Of a DNA stretch of 64,000 nt, positions 29,126 to 37,938 are shown one piece after another; position 1 is the first letter of the stretch, and every line of letters begins with the position of its first letter. Both the position numbers and the translations under genes were made by a program. The notes under the pieces were generated by a model. That model did not search any database, was not told the DNA's origin, and worked only from the letters and a program-made list of their open reading frames with translations. The stretch lies in the NCBI GenBank assembly GCA_003133325.1, contig PKXA01000072.1:1-64000 (forward strand). Direction: 5' to 3'. The DNA is from Acidimicrobiaceae bacterium. Lineage in GTDB: Bacteria > Actinomycetota > Acidimicrobiia > Acidimicrobiales > RAAP-2.

Positions 29126-29702
29126 GCCGGCTCCCCGGTCCGTGTGGATTCGATCAATCCCTCAATGAGCCGGCCGTCGCCGGACTCTTCGGGGTGCAAC
29201 TGCACTCCGACCACGAATCTATGTCCGGGGAGCTCGATCGCTTCGATGACGCCGTCGTGATTCCGTGCAGTGACCGACAAGTCAGCTCCAAGCGACCCGA
29301 TGGCCTGGTGGTGGGAACAGAGAACGTCGGTCCGTTCGCCGAGCACTCGGTGCACAATTGAACCGGGCTCGGTGGTGATCAGCATTGGCCCCAATGCCCC
29401 GGGGCGTGGCCGGCGCGCTGATCGAGTGGTTGCCCATGCCGTTCGGCATTGACATCTCCTCCACCGACGAGCATCAGGCCGTCTATCGCCCCGACGAAGG
29501 CCTCGATGCCAGCCGTGAACCCCTGGCTGCCCACATCGAACGGAGGCATGAGGACGGGCTGTCCGCCGGCCGCCACCGCCACCGCCACCAGGGCTATAGA
29601 GGCACCGGGGATATGGGCCGCGTCGCGCTCCGATGCCCCCCACCAGGCGACCCGGCGGTACATGGTGACTCCGATGAGAGGAGCCGGCCTCGTCGACGGC
29701 AT
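29122..29702 (-). pseudogene. Gamma-glutamyl-GABA hydrolase (PuuD / peptidase C26) with internal deletion
   Basis: The N-terminal frame (from about 29702) reads PLIGVTMYRRVAWWG and LMLVGGGDVNAERHGQP, then hits a TGA near 29379. The C-terminal part continues in another frame as LITTEPGSIVHRVLGE, SHHQAIGSLG, DGVIEAIELPG and VGVQLHPEE. Both halves match class-I glutamine-amidotransferase-like hydrolases of family C26. The roughly 70 residues that normally carry the GICRG nucleophile elbow are missing, and the frames no longer join. The enzyme must therefore be inactive. Its stop still overlaps the aldehyde dehydrogenase start. Confidence 0.8.
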
Positions 29703-29779
29703 GAACCAGTATCCCACTCCGGGCGATGTCCCAGTAGGGTGCGGGCCGAACACATTCCCTGAAGGCGACGGAGAAATCG

Positions 29780-30556
29780 ATGGGTCGGCTCGACGGCAAA
29801 GTGGCAGTGATCACCGGAGCCGGGAGCGGCATCGGCCGGGTAACGGCGATTCTCTTTGCCGCCGAGGGAGCCAAGGTGGTGGTGGCCGACGTGGTGGTGG
29901 CCGACGCCGAGTCGGTGACGACGGAAATCGTCGCCGCCGGTGGTGCCGCCACCGCGGTCACCGTCGACGTGTCCGATGAGGCACAGGTGGACGCCATGGT
30001 GCAGACGGCCGTCGATACCTACGGCGGCCTCCACGTGTTGTTCAATAACGCCGGGATCTTCCCCGATGACGACGGTGGCATCCTCGACACCCCTCCCGAA
30101 ACATGGCAGAGAGTGATGGAGGTCAACCTGAAGGGGGTGTGGCTCGGTTGCCGGGCCGCGGTGCCCGCCATGCTCGACTCCGGAGGTGGCTCCATCGTGA
30201 ATGTCGCCTCCTTCGTCGCCCTCATGGGTGCGGCCACCGCCCAGATCGCCTACACCGCGTCGAAGGGGGGCGTGCTGGCCATGACACGGGAGTTGGCGGT
30301 GGAATACGCCCGCAAGGGAATCAGGGCCAACTCGCTCTGTCCGGGCCCAATCGAGACCCAGCTCCTGGCTGGGCTTCTCGCCGATCCCGAGCGACGCCAA
30401 CGCCGTCTGGTCCACATCCCGATAGGCCGTTTCGGTCGACCCGAGGAGATCGCCAAGGCCGCTCTCTTTCTGTCCTCCGATGATGCCTCGTTCATCACCG
30501 GGTCCGCACTTGTGGTCGATGGTGGCATCACCGCCGCCTATGTGACGCCGGAGTAG
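29780..30556 (+). CDS. Short-chain dehydrogenase/reductase
   Basis: 258 residues. The cofactor motif is TGAGSGIGRV, followed by NNAG, then S (NVASFVALMG) and Y-K (YTASKGG). The C-terminal SDDASFITGSALVVDGG is typical of classical SDRs annotated as glucose 1-dehydrogenase or 3-oxoacyl-reductase-like. An Asp after the second strand (VVADVV) suggests NAD. A direct repeat of GTGGTGGCCGAC in the DNA produces VVVADVVVAD. The substrate is unknown. Confidence 0.87.
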   Translation: MGRLDGKVAVITGAGSGIGRVTAILFAAEGAKVVVADVVVADAESVTTEIVAAGGAATAVTVDVSDEAQVDAMVQTAVDTYGGLHVLFNNAGIFPDDDGGILDTPPETWQRVMEVNLKGVWLGCRAAVPAMLDSGGGSIVNVASFVALMGAATAQIAYTASKGGVLAMTRELAVEYARKGIRANSLCPGPIETQLLAGLLADPERRQRRLVHIPIGRFGRPEEIAKAALFLSSDDASFITGSALVVDGGITAAYVTPE

Positions 30557-30574
30557 CCCAAGACCTGTAGACCT

Positions 30575-31006
30575 TCATCCGTCCAGCGGATCGATCACCC
30601 GGAGCCCCGGATACCTCAGAAATCCCCTGTCGGAGATAACGAGCGTGGCACCATGCTCGATCGCCAAAGCCGCCAGGTATGCATCCGGCACCAAGTTGCC
30701 CCGGGCCCCGGCAGCTCGACAGAGTTCGGAGAACAGTGCCCAATGTCGCGGTCCCGAACGGACAGGCAGGGCGGCCGGCGCCGCCAGCACCGCCTCACAG
30801 AACTCAATCGCCTCATTGAGCGTGGTGGGAACCTTGTAGACGCGGTGATTGGTGACGATGCGAACAAAGGAGCTGAGCACGAGTTCGCTCACCCCAAACG
30901 GTTCGGGACCACCCAGGCGTTCCTCGAGCCACCGGCGATACGCATCGTGCCCATCACTCTCGCAACGTTGGACAGAGACAAAGACATTGACGTCAGCCAG
31001 CAGCAT
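30575..31006 (-). CDS. vapC: VapC-type PIN-domain ribonuclease toxin
   Basis: 143 residues. PIN acidic residues are visible: the first Asp in LLADVNVFV, a Glu in the SELVLSSF helix, an Asp in VPDAYLAALA, and the last Asp in VISDRGF. VapC toxins are Mg-dependent RNases, often cutting initiator or other tRNAs. It overlaps the antitoxin gene by 14 bp, the usual toxin-second arrangement. All active-site acids appear intact. Confidence 0.88.
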   Translation of the reverse strand: MLLADVNVFVSVQRCESDGHDAYRRWLEERLGGPEPFGVSELVLSSFVRIVTNHRVYKVPTTLNEAIEFCEAVLAAPAALPVRSGPRHWALFSELCRAAGARGNLVPDAYLAALAIEHGATLVISDRGFLRYPGLRVIDPLDG

Positions 31007-31256
31007 GGAACGGGAGGTTGTCGCCGAGTGCCTCGGCCAACGACTCCTTGTCCTCGAGATCGATGCCGGGCTGCAGACCGGATCCGCCGCCGACCGGCAA
31101 CACCACTCTTTGGGTCAGAGGGGTGTGCTCGGTGCGTTCGACGAAGAGACTTCGCAATGCGTCGTCGATGATGTCACCGAGAGAACGGTGCCCACGAGCC
31201 GCCATCGCCTTGGCTTCGGCGAGGAGGTGCTCGTCAATGTTCACAGTTGTCCTCAT
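30993..31256 (-). CDS. vapB: VapB-type ribbon-helix-helix antitoxin
   Basis: 87 residues. The N-terminus MRTTVNIDEHLLAEAKAMAA is a ribbon-helix-helix DNA-binding unit. The following acidic region (LEDKESLAEALGDN) would wrap the toxin. It starts two bases from a set of operator-like repeats, consistent with autoregulation by the VapBC complex. The C-terminal part overlaps vapC. Confidence 0.85.
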   Translation of the reverse strand: MRTTVNIDEHLLAEAKAMAARGHRSLGDIIDDALRSLFVERTEHTPLTQRVVLPVGGGSGLQPGIDLEDKESLAEALGDNLPFHAAG

Positions 31257-31257
31257 T

Positions 31258-31309
31258 GATGCAGCTTAGCATCATGATGCAGACTAGCATCATCATGACG
31301 CTAGTCTGC
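31258..31309. promoter_or_regulatory. Putative VapB operator: direct repeats and an inverted repeat
   Basis: Two 18-bp direct repeats, GATGCAGCTTAGCATCAT (31258-31275) and GATGCAGACTAGCATCAT (31276-31293), abut the vapB start. The second forms one arm of a perfect 10-bp inverted repeat, GCAGACTAGC (31279-31288) with GCTAGTCTGC (31300-31309), with an 11-base spacer. Position and symmetry suit a ribbon-helix-helix repressor. Confidence 0.7.
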
Positions 31310-31406
31310 CGTTTCGAGGTGGCTCCGGGTCAGCGTCCGAGGTCGCCAGGGGCGCCTCAGCAGGCAAGCGCTGGACGAGCGGTTCAGCCTGGGTCAGAGT
31401 TCTGGG

Positions 31407-32774
31407 GTGCTCACCCTCGAAACCCTTCCCCGCCAGATTCAATCGGGCGACATCCACACGGTGCTGGTGGCCTTCCCCGATTTGCAGGGTCGTCCGGTCG
31501 GGAAGCGGGTCACGGGTTCGTTCTTCCTCGATCACGTCATCGACCATGGGATCGAGGTCTGTGACTACCTATTGGCTGTCGACGTCGACATGGAACCCCT
31601 CCCCGGTTACCAGTTCACCAACTGGGACAGCGGATATGGCGACCTCCACGCGGTGATCGACCCGAAGACCGTCCGGCCGATCCCCTGGCTTTCGGGGAAC
31701 GCTCTGGTGCTCTGTGATCTATTCACCATGGAGGGTGAGCCGGTTGACGTGTCCCCGCGTCGCATGCTGCAACGACAACTCGAGCGAGCCGCGGAACACG
31801 GGCTCGAAATCAAGTGCGCCACCGAACTCGAGTTCTATCTTTTCCTCGATACATTCGCCGAGGCAGCCGCCAAGCACTGGCTCGGAATCACACCTCACGC
31901 CGACACCATCGAGGACTACCAACTTCTGCAGACGTCCCGCGTCGAGTACATCATCGGCGAGATCCGCAACCAGATGCTCGGTGCCGGCATCCCCGTCGAG
32001 TCTTCCAAGGGGGAGGCCGGCACCGGTCAGCACGAGATCAATATCACCTACGGCGGCGCCCTCGAAGTCGCCGATCGCCACCTCGTGTTCAAGCATGGCG
32101 TCAAGGAGATCGCCACCCAGCACGGCAGGGCTGCAACTTTCATGGCCAAGTGGTCCATGGAACAGGCCGGTTCGTCGTGCCACATCCACACCAGCCTGTG
32201 GGATGCGTCTTCAGGAGCCCCGCTGATGGCACCGACAGGCGGCGGCGCATCCCTGTCGGGATTCTCCGTAATCGGACAACAGTTCCTCGCTGGGCAGCTC
32301 TACAGTGCCGCCCAGTTGGCGTGGTGCTTCGCGCCTTATGTCAACTCCTACCGACGGTACGTCCCTGGATCGTGGGCACCAACCGCCATCGTTTGGGGAG
32401 AGGACAATCGCACCTGCGGGTTCCGGGCGGTCGGCGCCGGGAGTGGGAGGAGGATCGAGTGCCGGATGCCGGGTGCCGACGTCAATCCATACTTCGCGCT
32501 GGCTGCATCTATCGCCGGGGGATTGTGGGGCATCGAGCATGAGCTCGAGTTGGAGCCGGCATTCGAAGGGAATGCCTACAGTTCCGCCGAGGTACCCCGG
32601 CTCCCTTCGACCCTGGCCGAAGCCATCGATGGATTGGCCGACAGCGAGGTGGCCGAGGAAGCCTTTGGCCCCACGGTTCATCACCACCTCCTCAATACCG
32701 CACGCCAAGAGTGGGCGAAGGCCAACAGAGTGGTCACCGACTGGGAGTTGGCCCGGAACTTCGAACGCATCTGA
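31407..32774 (+). CDS. Glutamine-synthetase-like gamma-glutamyl-amine ligase (PuuA/GlnA3-GlnA4 type)
   Basis: 455 residues starting at a GTG. Beta-grasp N-terminus, then the metal-binding ELEFYLF. The ammonia/ADP region is GQHEINITYG, followed by HIHTSLWD and the nucleotide/Arg segment VPGSWAPTAIVWGEDNRTCGFR. The C-terminal ECRMPGADVNPYFALAA is strongly conserved in gamma-glutamylpolyamine and gamma-glutamylethanolamide synthetases. The N-terminal VAFPDLQGRPVGKR also fits these rather than assimilatory GlnA, and no Tyr adenylylation loop is evident. It would glutamylate a small amine as the entry step of its catabolism, matching the PuuC-like enzyme and PuuD remnant nearby. Confidence 0.85.
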   Translation: MLTLETLPRQIQSGDIHTVLVAFPDLQGRPVGKRVTGSFFLDHVIDHGIEVCDYLLAVDVDMEPLPGYQFTNWDSGYGDLHAVIDPKTVRPIPWLSGNALVLCDLFTMEGEPVDVSPRRMLQRQLERAAEHGLEIKCATELEFYLFLDTFAEAAAKHWLGITPHADTIEDYQLLQTSRVEYIIGEIRNQMLGAGIPVESSKGEAGTGQHEINITYGGALEVADRHLVFKHGVKEIATQHGRAATFMAKWSMEQAGSSCHIHTSLWDASSGAPLMAPTGGGASLSGFSVIGQQFLAGQLYSAAQLAWCFAPYVNSYRRYVPGSWAPTAIVWGEDNRTCGFRAVGAGSGRRIECRMPGADVNPYFALAASIAGGLWGIEHELELEPAFEGNAYSSAEVPRLPSTLAEAIDGLADSEVAEEAFGPTVHHHLLNTARQEWAKANRVVTDWELARNFERI

Positions 32775-32818
32775 GGGAACTCGAGCTCCTGGCCGACGGG
32801 CCGACACCGGAAGATGCC

Positions 32819-32824
32819 TTGACG
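32819..32824 (+). promoter_or_regulatory. Possible -35 element of the leuA promoter
   Basis: TTGACG lies upstream of the leucine leader peptide. Only a poor -10 match (CAGCAT at 32842-32847, 17-base spacing) follows. If that is correct, transcription would start almost at the leader ATG at 32858, making it nearly leaderless. Confidence 0.35.
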
Positions 32825-32857
32825 AAACCGATCCGTCCTGGCAGCATGGATAGCATC

Positions 32858-32896
32858 ATGTACCGATCACCGACCTCGGACCTCCTTCTTACGTAA
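32858..32896 (+). CDS. leuL: Leucine leader peptide of the leuA attenuator
   Basis: A 12-residue frame, MYRSPTSDLLLT, ends in three consecutive leucine codons (CTC CTT CTT at 32882-32890), one Thr codon and TAA. An in-frame ATG at 32846 would give 16 residues. It is followed by a hairpin and then a strong terminator before leuA. This is the layout of ribosome-mediated leucine attenuation known in enteric bacteria and actinobacteria. Leucine shortage would stall the ribosome on the Leu codons and favour read-through. Confidence 0.72.
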   Translation: MYRSPTSDLLLT

Positions 32897-32897
32897 C

Positions 32898-32921
32898 GGC
32901 GAGCGCCCCATCGCGTTCGCC
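32898..32921 (+). promoter_or_regulatory. First hairpin of the leu attenuator
   Basis: GGCGAGCG (32898-32905) can pair with CGTTCGCC (32914-32921), giving eight pairs including one G-U and an 8-base loop. It begins two bases after the leader stop codon, where a ribosome at the stop would interfere with it. It is a candidate pause or competing helix. Confidence 0.55.
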
Positions 32922-32925
32922 CACA

Positions 32926-32958
32926 ACCTCCTGAGCCGAAAAGGCCAGGGGGTTTTTT
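32926..32958 (+). terminator. Intrinsic terminator upstream of leuA (attenuator)
   Basis: ACCTCCTG (32926-32933) pairs with CAGGGGGT (32946-32953), extended inside by GCC-GAAAA-GGC. Six T residues follow (32953-32958). It lies about 90 bases before leuA on the same strand and after the leader peptide rather than after the previous gene, so it is an attenuator. Confidence 0.8.
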
Positions 32959-32960
32959 GA

Positions 32961-34805
<1,845 letters not shown>

Positions 34806-34887
34806 GAACCGGTAACTCGATCAGCCCACGTCAACCTGGATCGTTCACTGTGGCGGTCGGATCCGAATCACCAGGCAAATCATCAGT

Positions 34888-35556
34888 TCACACGGACGAT
34901 CCGAGTGCCTCTGCTTCTTTTGTCGCGGAAACGGAACGGACAAACTCCAAAATGTCGGGTGGCGCCTTGGAGGGAGCACCGGCGTCGAAGGGCGGCTGAG
35001 GGTCGTATTCGATTCCGAGTTGAATGGCCTGGGCGATGTCGGCTCCGTGGGTTTCGGCCACCACGGACAGTGCCAGGTCGATGCCGGCGGAGACGCCAGC
35101 CGCCGTCCACACCCTCCCCCGGTGCACGACCCGCTGTTCGGTTGGCGTGGCTCCATACTTGGCCAACTCGTCAAACGCGAACCAGTGAGTGGTGGCATCG
35201 AGACCGTCGAGCAGGCCGGCGGCGCCCAGCAGCAACGCGCCGGTGCACACCGACGTGGTGAAGGTGGTGTGTGGATGCACCGCTGCCACCCAGTCGACGA
35301 TTGCGTCGCCGTCCCGAGCGAGCTTGCGGGTGATGAAACCGCCGGGCACCACGATGATGTCGGGCGAGTCGACCTCATCGAACGTATGGGATACGGCCAA
35401 ACGGAGCAAGCCGTTGTCATCGGCGACCTCGCCTGCTTTCGCCGCACAGAGGACGACCTGGGCGTCGGGCAGTTGGGTGAATACCTGATAGGGACCGATG
35501 GCGTCGAGTGCGGTGAAGCCGGAAACAATCCAATGGCGATCTGCATGGTTGGACAC
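34888..35556 (-). CDS. DJ-1/PfpI family protein (isonitrile-hydratase-like)
   Basis: 222 residues. The start FTALDAIGPYQVF, the acidic strand IIVVPGGF and the nucleophile elbow TSVCTGALLLGAAGLLDG (C104) followed by ATTHW match the isonitrile hydratase / GATase1-like AraC-sensor branch of the DJ-1 superfamily. No AraC helix-turn-helix is attached, so it is an enzyme or stress protein rather than a regulator. The exact activity is uncertain. Confidence 0.83.
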   Translation of the reverse strand: MSNHADRHWIVSGFTALDAIGPYQVFTQLPDAQVVLCAAKAGEVADDNGLLRLAVSHTFDEVDSPDIIVVPGGFITRKLARDGDAIVDWVAAVHPHTTFTTSVCTGALLLGAAGLLDGLDATTHWFAFDELAKYGATPTEQRVVHRGRVWTAAGVSAGIDLALSVVAETHGADIAQAIQLGIEYDPQPPFDAGAPSKAPPDILEFVRSVSATKEAEALGSSV

Positions 35557-35925
35557 CTTCGTTCCGCTGGAATAGTGACTTTACAGTTGGAGCGCCAATG
35601 CCTCCGGACGATGTGCGACCTGCAGTGGTGCAGGTGGTGCCGGGCCGCCGGAGGGCGGAGAACACACCTTCGGCGTAACGCTTGCTCCACCACTACTTTG
35701 TGAAGTGTCATGCGTACGTCCATCGTTGGTACTTCGTTCGCTGCACGCCGAACATTACCGAGCTGTTGACGGCTTCTCTGTCCTCACCGGACCCGATGGA
35801 TATCGTGGCGACCTTCGACGAGCACGTCGCCGTGCTCCAACAGCTGCCATCGGCCACTGGGTCGAGTCGCTTCCCGGCCTGTCTGTGACTTGGTTTCGCC
35901 CGCTGACCACTGCCATGCTGGGGTG
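35557..35925. other. Intergenic stretch, no gene recognised
   Basis: About 370 bp between two divergent genes. A short plus-strand frame (35682-35888) has no recognisable motif and weak coding character. The region should contain the promoters of the DJ-1 gene and the VOC gene, but no clear element was identified. Confidence 0.45.
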
Positions 35926-36294
35926 ATGTACGCAGGCCTTCATCACATGCAGCTGGCCATGCCGGTGGGCGGGGAGCCGGCTGCCCGCGAGTTCTTCGTC
36001 GACGTGCTCGGAATGAGGGAGATCCCCAAACCCCCGGTGCTGGCCGCTCGGGGTGGGGCATGGTTCATCAGCGGCGGTCTCGAGCTACATCTCGGCGTTG
36101 AGGACCGGTTCCGGCCGGCCAAGAAGGGTCACCCCGCCATCCTGGTCGAAGACATCGAGGAGATCGTCCGCCGTATCACCTCGGCGGGTCAGCCGGTGAC
36201 CTGGGACAGCGAATTCCCCGGATTCCGACGGTTCTATGCCACGGACCCGTTCGGCAATCGACTCGAGTTCCTGCAACCGACCGGTCCCCGCTGA
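35926..36294 (+). CDS. VOC-fold (glyoxalase/dioxygenase-like) protein
   Basis: 122 residues from the ATG at 35926. One vicinal-oxygen-chelate module starts with GLHHMQLAMPVGGEPAAREFFVDVLGM and ends with FYATDPFGNRLEFLQP. The first-strand His and the last-strand Glu, the usual metal ligands, are both present. It may be a glyoxalase-like, dioxygenase or resistance-type enzyme; the substrate is unknown. Confidence 0.82.
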   Translation: MYAGLHHMQLAMPVGGEPAAREFFVDVLGMREIPKPPVLAARGGAWFISGGLELHLGVEDRFRPAKKGHPAILVEDIEEIVRRITSAGQPVTWDSEFPGFRRFYATDPFGNRLEFLQPTGPR

Positions 36295-36355
36295 CCATAC
36301 GGTGCGCAGGCCACCATCGCTGGCCACGGGAGGTGGCATAGGTCGGTCACGTGAG

Positions 36356-37915
36356 TCAGAACCTGTTCAGGCGTTTGTGAATCCCTTTCGTCTGGTTGTA
36401 GAGGGCGACGAACTCCGCGTACAGGTGGTCGTAGATGGGGCCCACCGCCGGATCAGGTGTGAAGATTCGGCGCACCTCCACCATGCCCGGGATCTCATCG
36501 ACGGTCACCCTCCCCAGGGCCATCAACGTGAGCAGGGCAGCTCCTCGCACGTTGGCCAATACCGGATCGGCAATCTGGCGGATCTCCCGACCCAGCACAT
36601 CCGCATGAATCTGACACCACTGTTCGGAATTCGCCCCGCCACCGATGAAGGCCATCGAATCGAAGGTGCATCCGGCGAATCGCTCTACCGCCTGCAGTAA
36701 CCACTTCGAGTTGAAGGCCACGCCCTCGTACACGGCCCGGACCATCTGGGACCGAGATGTCGACAGCGAAAGATTGTGAAAACCTCCTCGGATGGTGTGA
36801 TCGTCCACCGGCGTCCGCTCCCCGTTGAGCCATGGTGTGAACAGCACCCGCCCACTCCCCGGTTCCACCGAGTCCACCATGTCGTTGAGGGTTCCGAAGT
36901 CGTCGGCGAAGCCAAGGTTGTCCCGCAGAAACGTGAGGCAGGCACCGGCCGTCTCGTGCTCGTCCACGATAATGTATTTCCCGGCCAGGGCGGCCGGGAT
37001 AGAGGCCACGTTGTTGGTGATGGAAGTCTTCTTGAAGGGAACGTGGGCCGAGATCCACGACGACGTCCCGACGTAGAGGTGAGCAGAAAAATCGGTCACC
37101 GATCCGGCGCCGAAGACCGCCGAGTGCACATCCCCGGTGCCCACGGCTACCGGCAACCCAGCCGGTAGGCCGAGGTCGGCCGCCGCCTCGGCAGTCAGCG
37201 ATCCCATGATGCTCCCCGGCGCCACCAGTTCGGGCAACTTGGCGCGATCTAGCCCGGTAATGGACAACAAACGAGGGTCGTAGGTCACCCGGTCGATGTT
37301 CCGGTTATCGGTGACCCAGTGGGCTGCGATCGAGTCGAACGATGCACAGGCCCGACCGGTCAGTTTGAGGTTGAGGTAGTCGACTGGCTCGAGGAAGGTG
37401 GTCGTGTCCCCGTAGATCTCGGGGAACTCGTCACGGATGAACAGAATGTGCGCCACCGGATCCTTGCCCGAGAGACCGGGCGCGCCACCGGTGACTCGTA
37501 CCCATCGAAGAATCTTGCGTGGGTCGTACCCGAGAACATTCACCCGACCCGCGGCTGTGGCGCGGATCGCCTTGTTGCCCCGGGAGTCCATCCAGATGAT
37601 CGCCCGCATCAACGGCGTTCCATCGGCTCCGACGGCCACGGTGCCCGACCATTGCGCCGTACACCCCACCCCGATGAACTTGCCAGGCGGTAGTGCCGCC
37701 TCGGCCAGTGCATCGTGGGCGGCCGAACAGATTGCCGACCACCAATCGGCCGGATCCTGTTCGGCGCCCCCGCCGTCGAGGAGATGCAGCGGGACCGAAG
37801 CGAAACCGTGGGACACGATCCGGCCGGTGGTCGATACCACCGCCACCTTCGGACCCCCGGTTCCGAGGTCGATGGCCACAACGAACCGCTCGGCCTGGCC
37901 GGGAACCGCACCCAT
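36356..37915 (-). CDS. FGGY-family carbohydrate kinase
   Basis: About 519 residues from the ATG at 37915. A TTG at 37942 overlapping the ileS stop as TTGA is an alternative start. The phosphate-1 motif is AIDLGTGGPKVAVV, with a substrate/Trp region AQWSGTVAVGADGTPL. The second ATPase-fold domain has VGTGDVHSAVFGAG, and the C-terminus FIGGGANSEQWCQIHADVLG is the FGGY signature region. Xylulokinase-like enzymes phosphorylate pentuloses or polyols; the sugar here cannot be named. It is in an operon with ileS only. Confidence 0.85.
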   Translation of the reverse strand: MGAVPGQAERFVVAIDLGTGGPKVAVVSTTGRIVSHGFASVPLHLLDGGGAEQDPADWWSAICSAAHDALAEAALPPGKFIGVGCTAQWSGTVAVGADGTPLMRAIIWMDSRGNKAIRATAAGRVNVLGYDPRKILRWVRVTGGAPGLSGKDPVAHILFIRDEFPEIYGDTTTFLEPVDYLNLKLTGRACASFDSIAAHWVTDNRNIDRVTYDPRLLSITGLDRAKLPELVAPGSIMGSLTAEAAADLGLPAGLPVAVGTGDVHSAVFGAGSVTDFSAHLYVGTSSWISAHVPFKKTSITNNVASIPAALAGKYIIVDEHETAGACLTFLRDNLGFADDFGTLNDMVDSVEPGSGRVLFTPWLNGERTPVDDHTIRGGFHNLSLSTSRSQMVRAVYEGVAFNSKWLLQAVERFAGCTFDSMAFIGGGANSEQWCQIHADVLGREIRQIADPVLANVRGAALLTLMALGRVTVDEIPGMVEVRRIFTPDPAVGPIYDHLYAEFVALYNQTKGIHKRLNRF

Positions 37916-37938
37916 GGTCGAAGCTTTCCGGGGAGCAG

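Noticed and set aside
30575-32774. VapBC plus the glutamine-synthetase-like gene as one defence island
   Set aside because: No nuclease, restriction or phage-defence partner is present; the ligase fits amine catabolism.
35682-35888. 68-codon frame between the DJ-1 and VOC genes
   Set aside because: It has no Shine-Dalgarno, motif or consistent codon bias; possibly a remnant, but not supportable.
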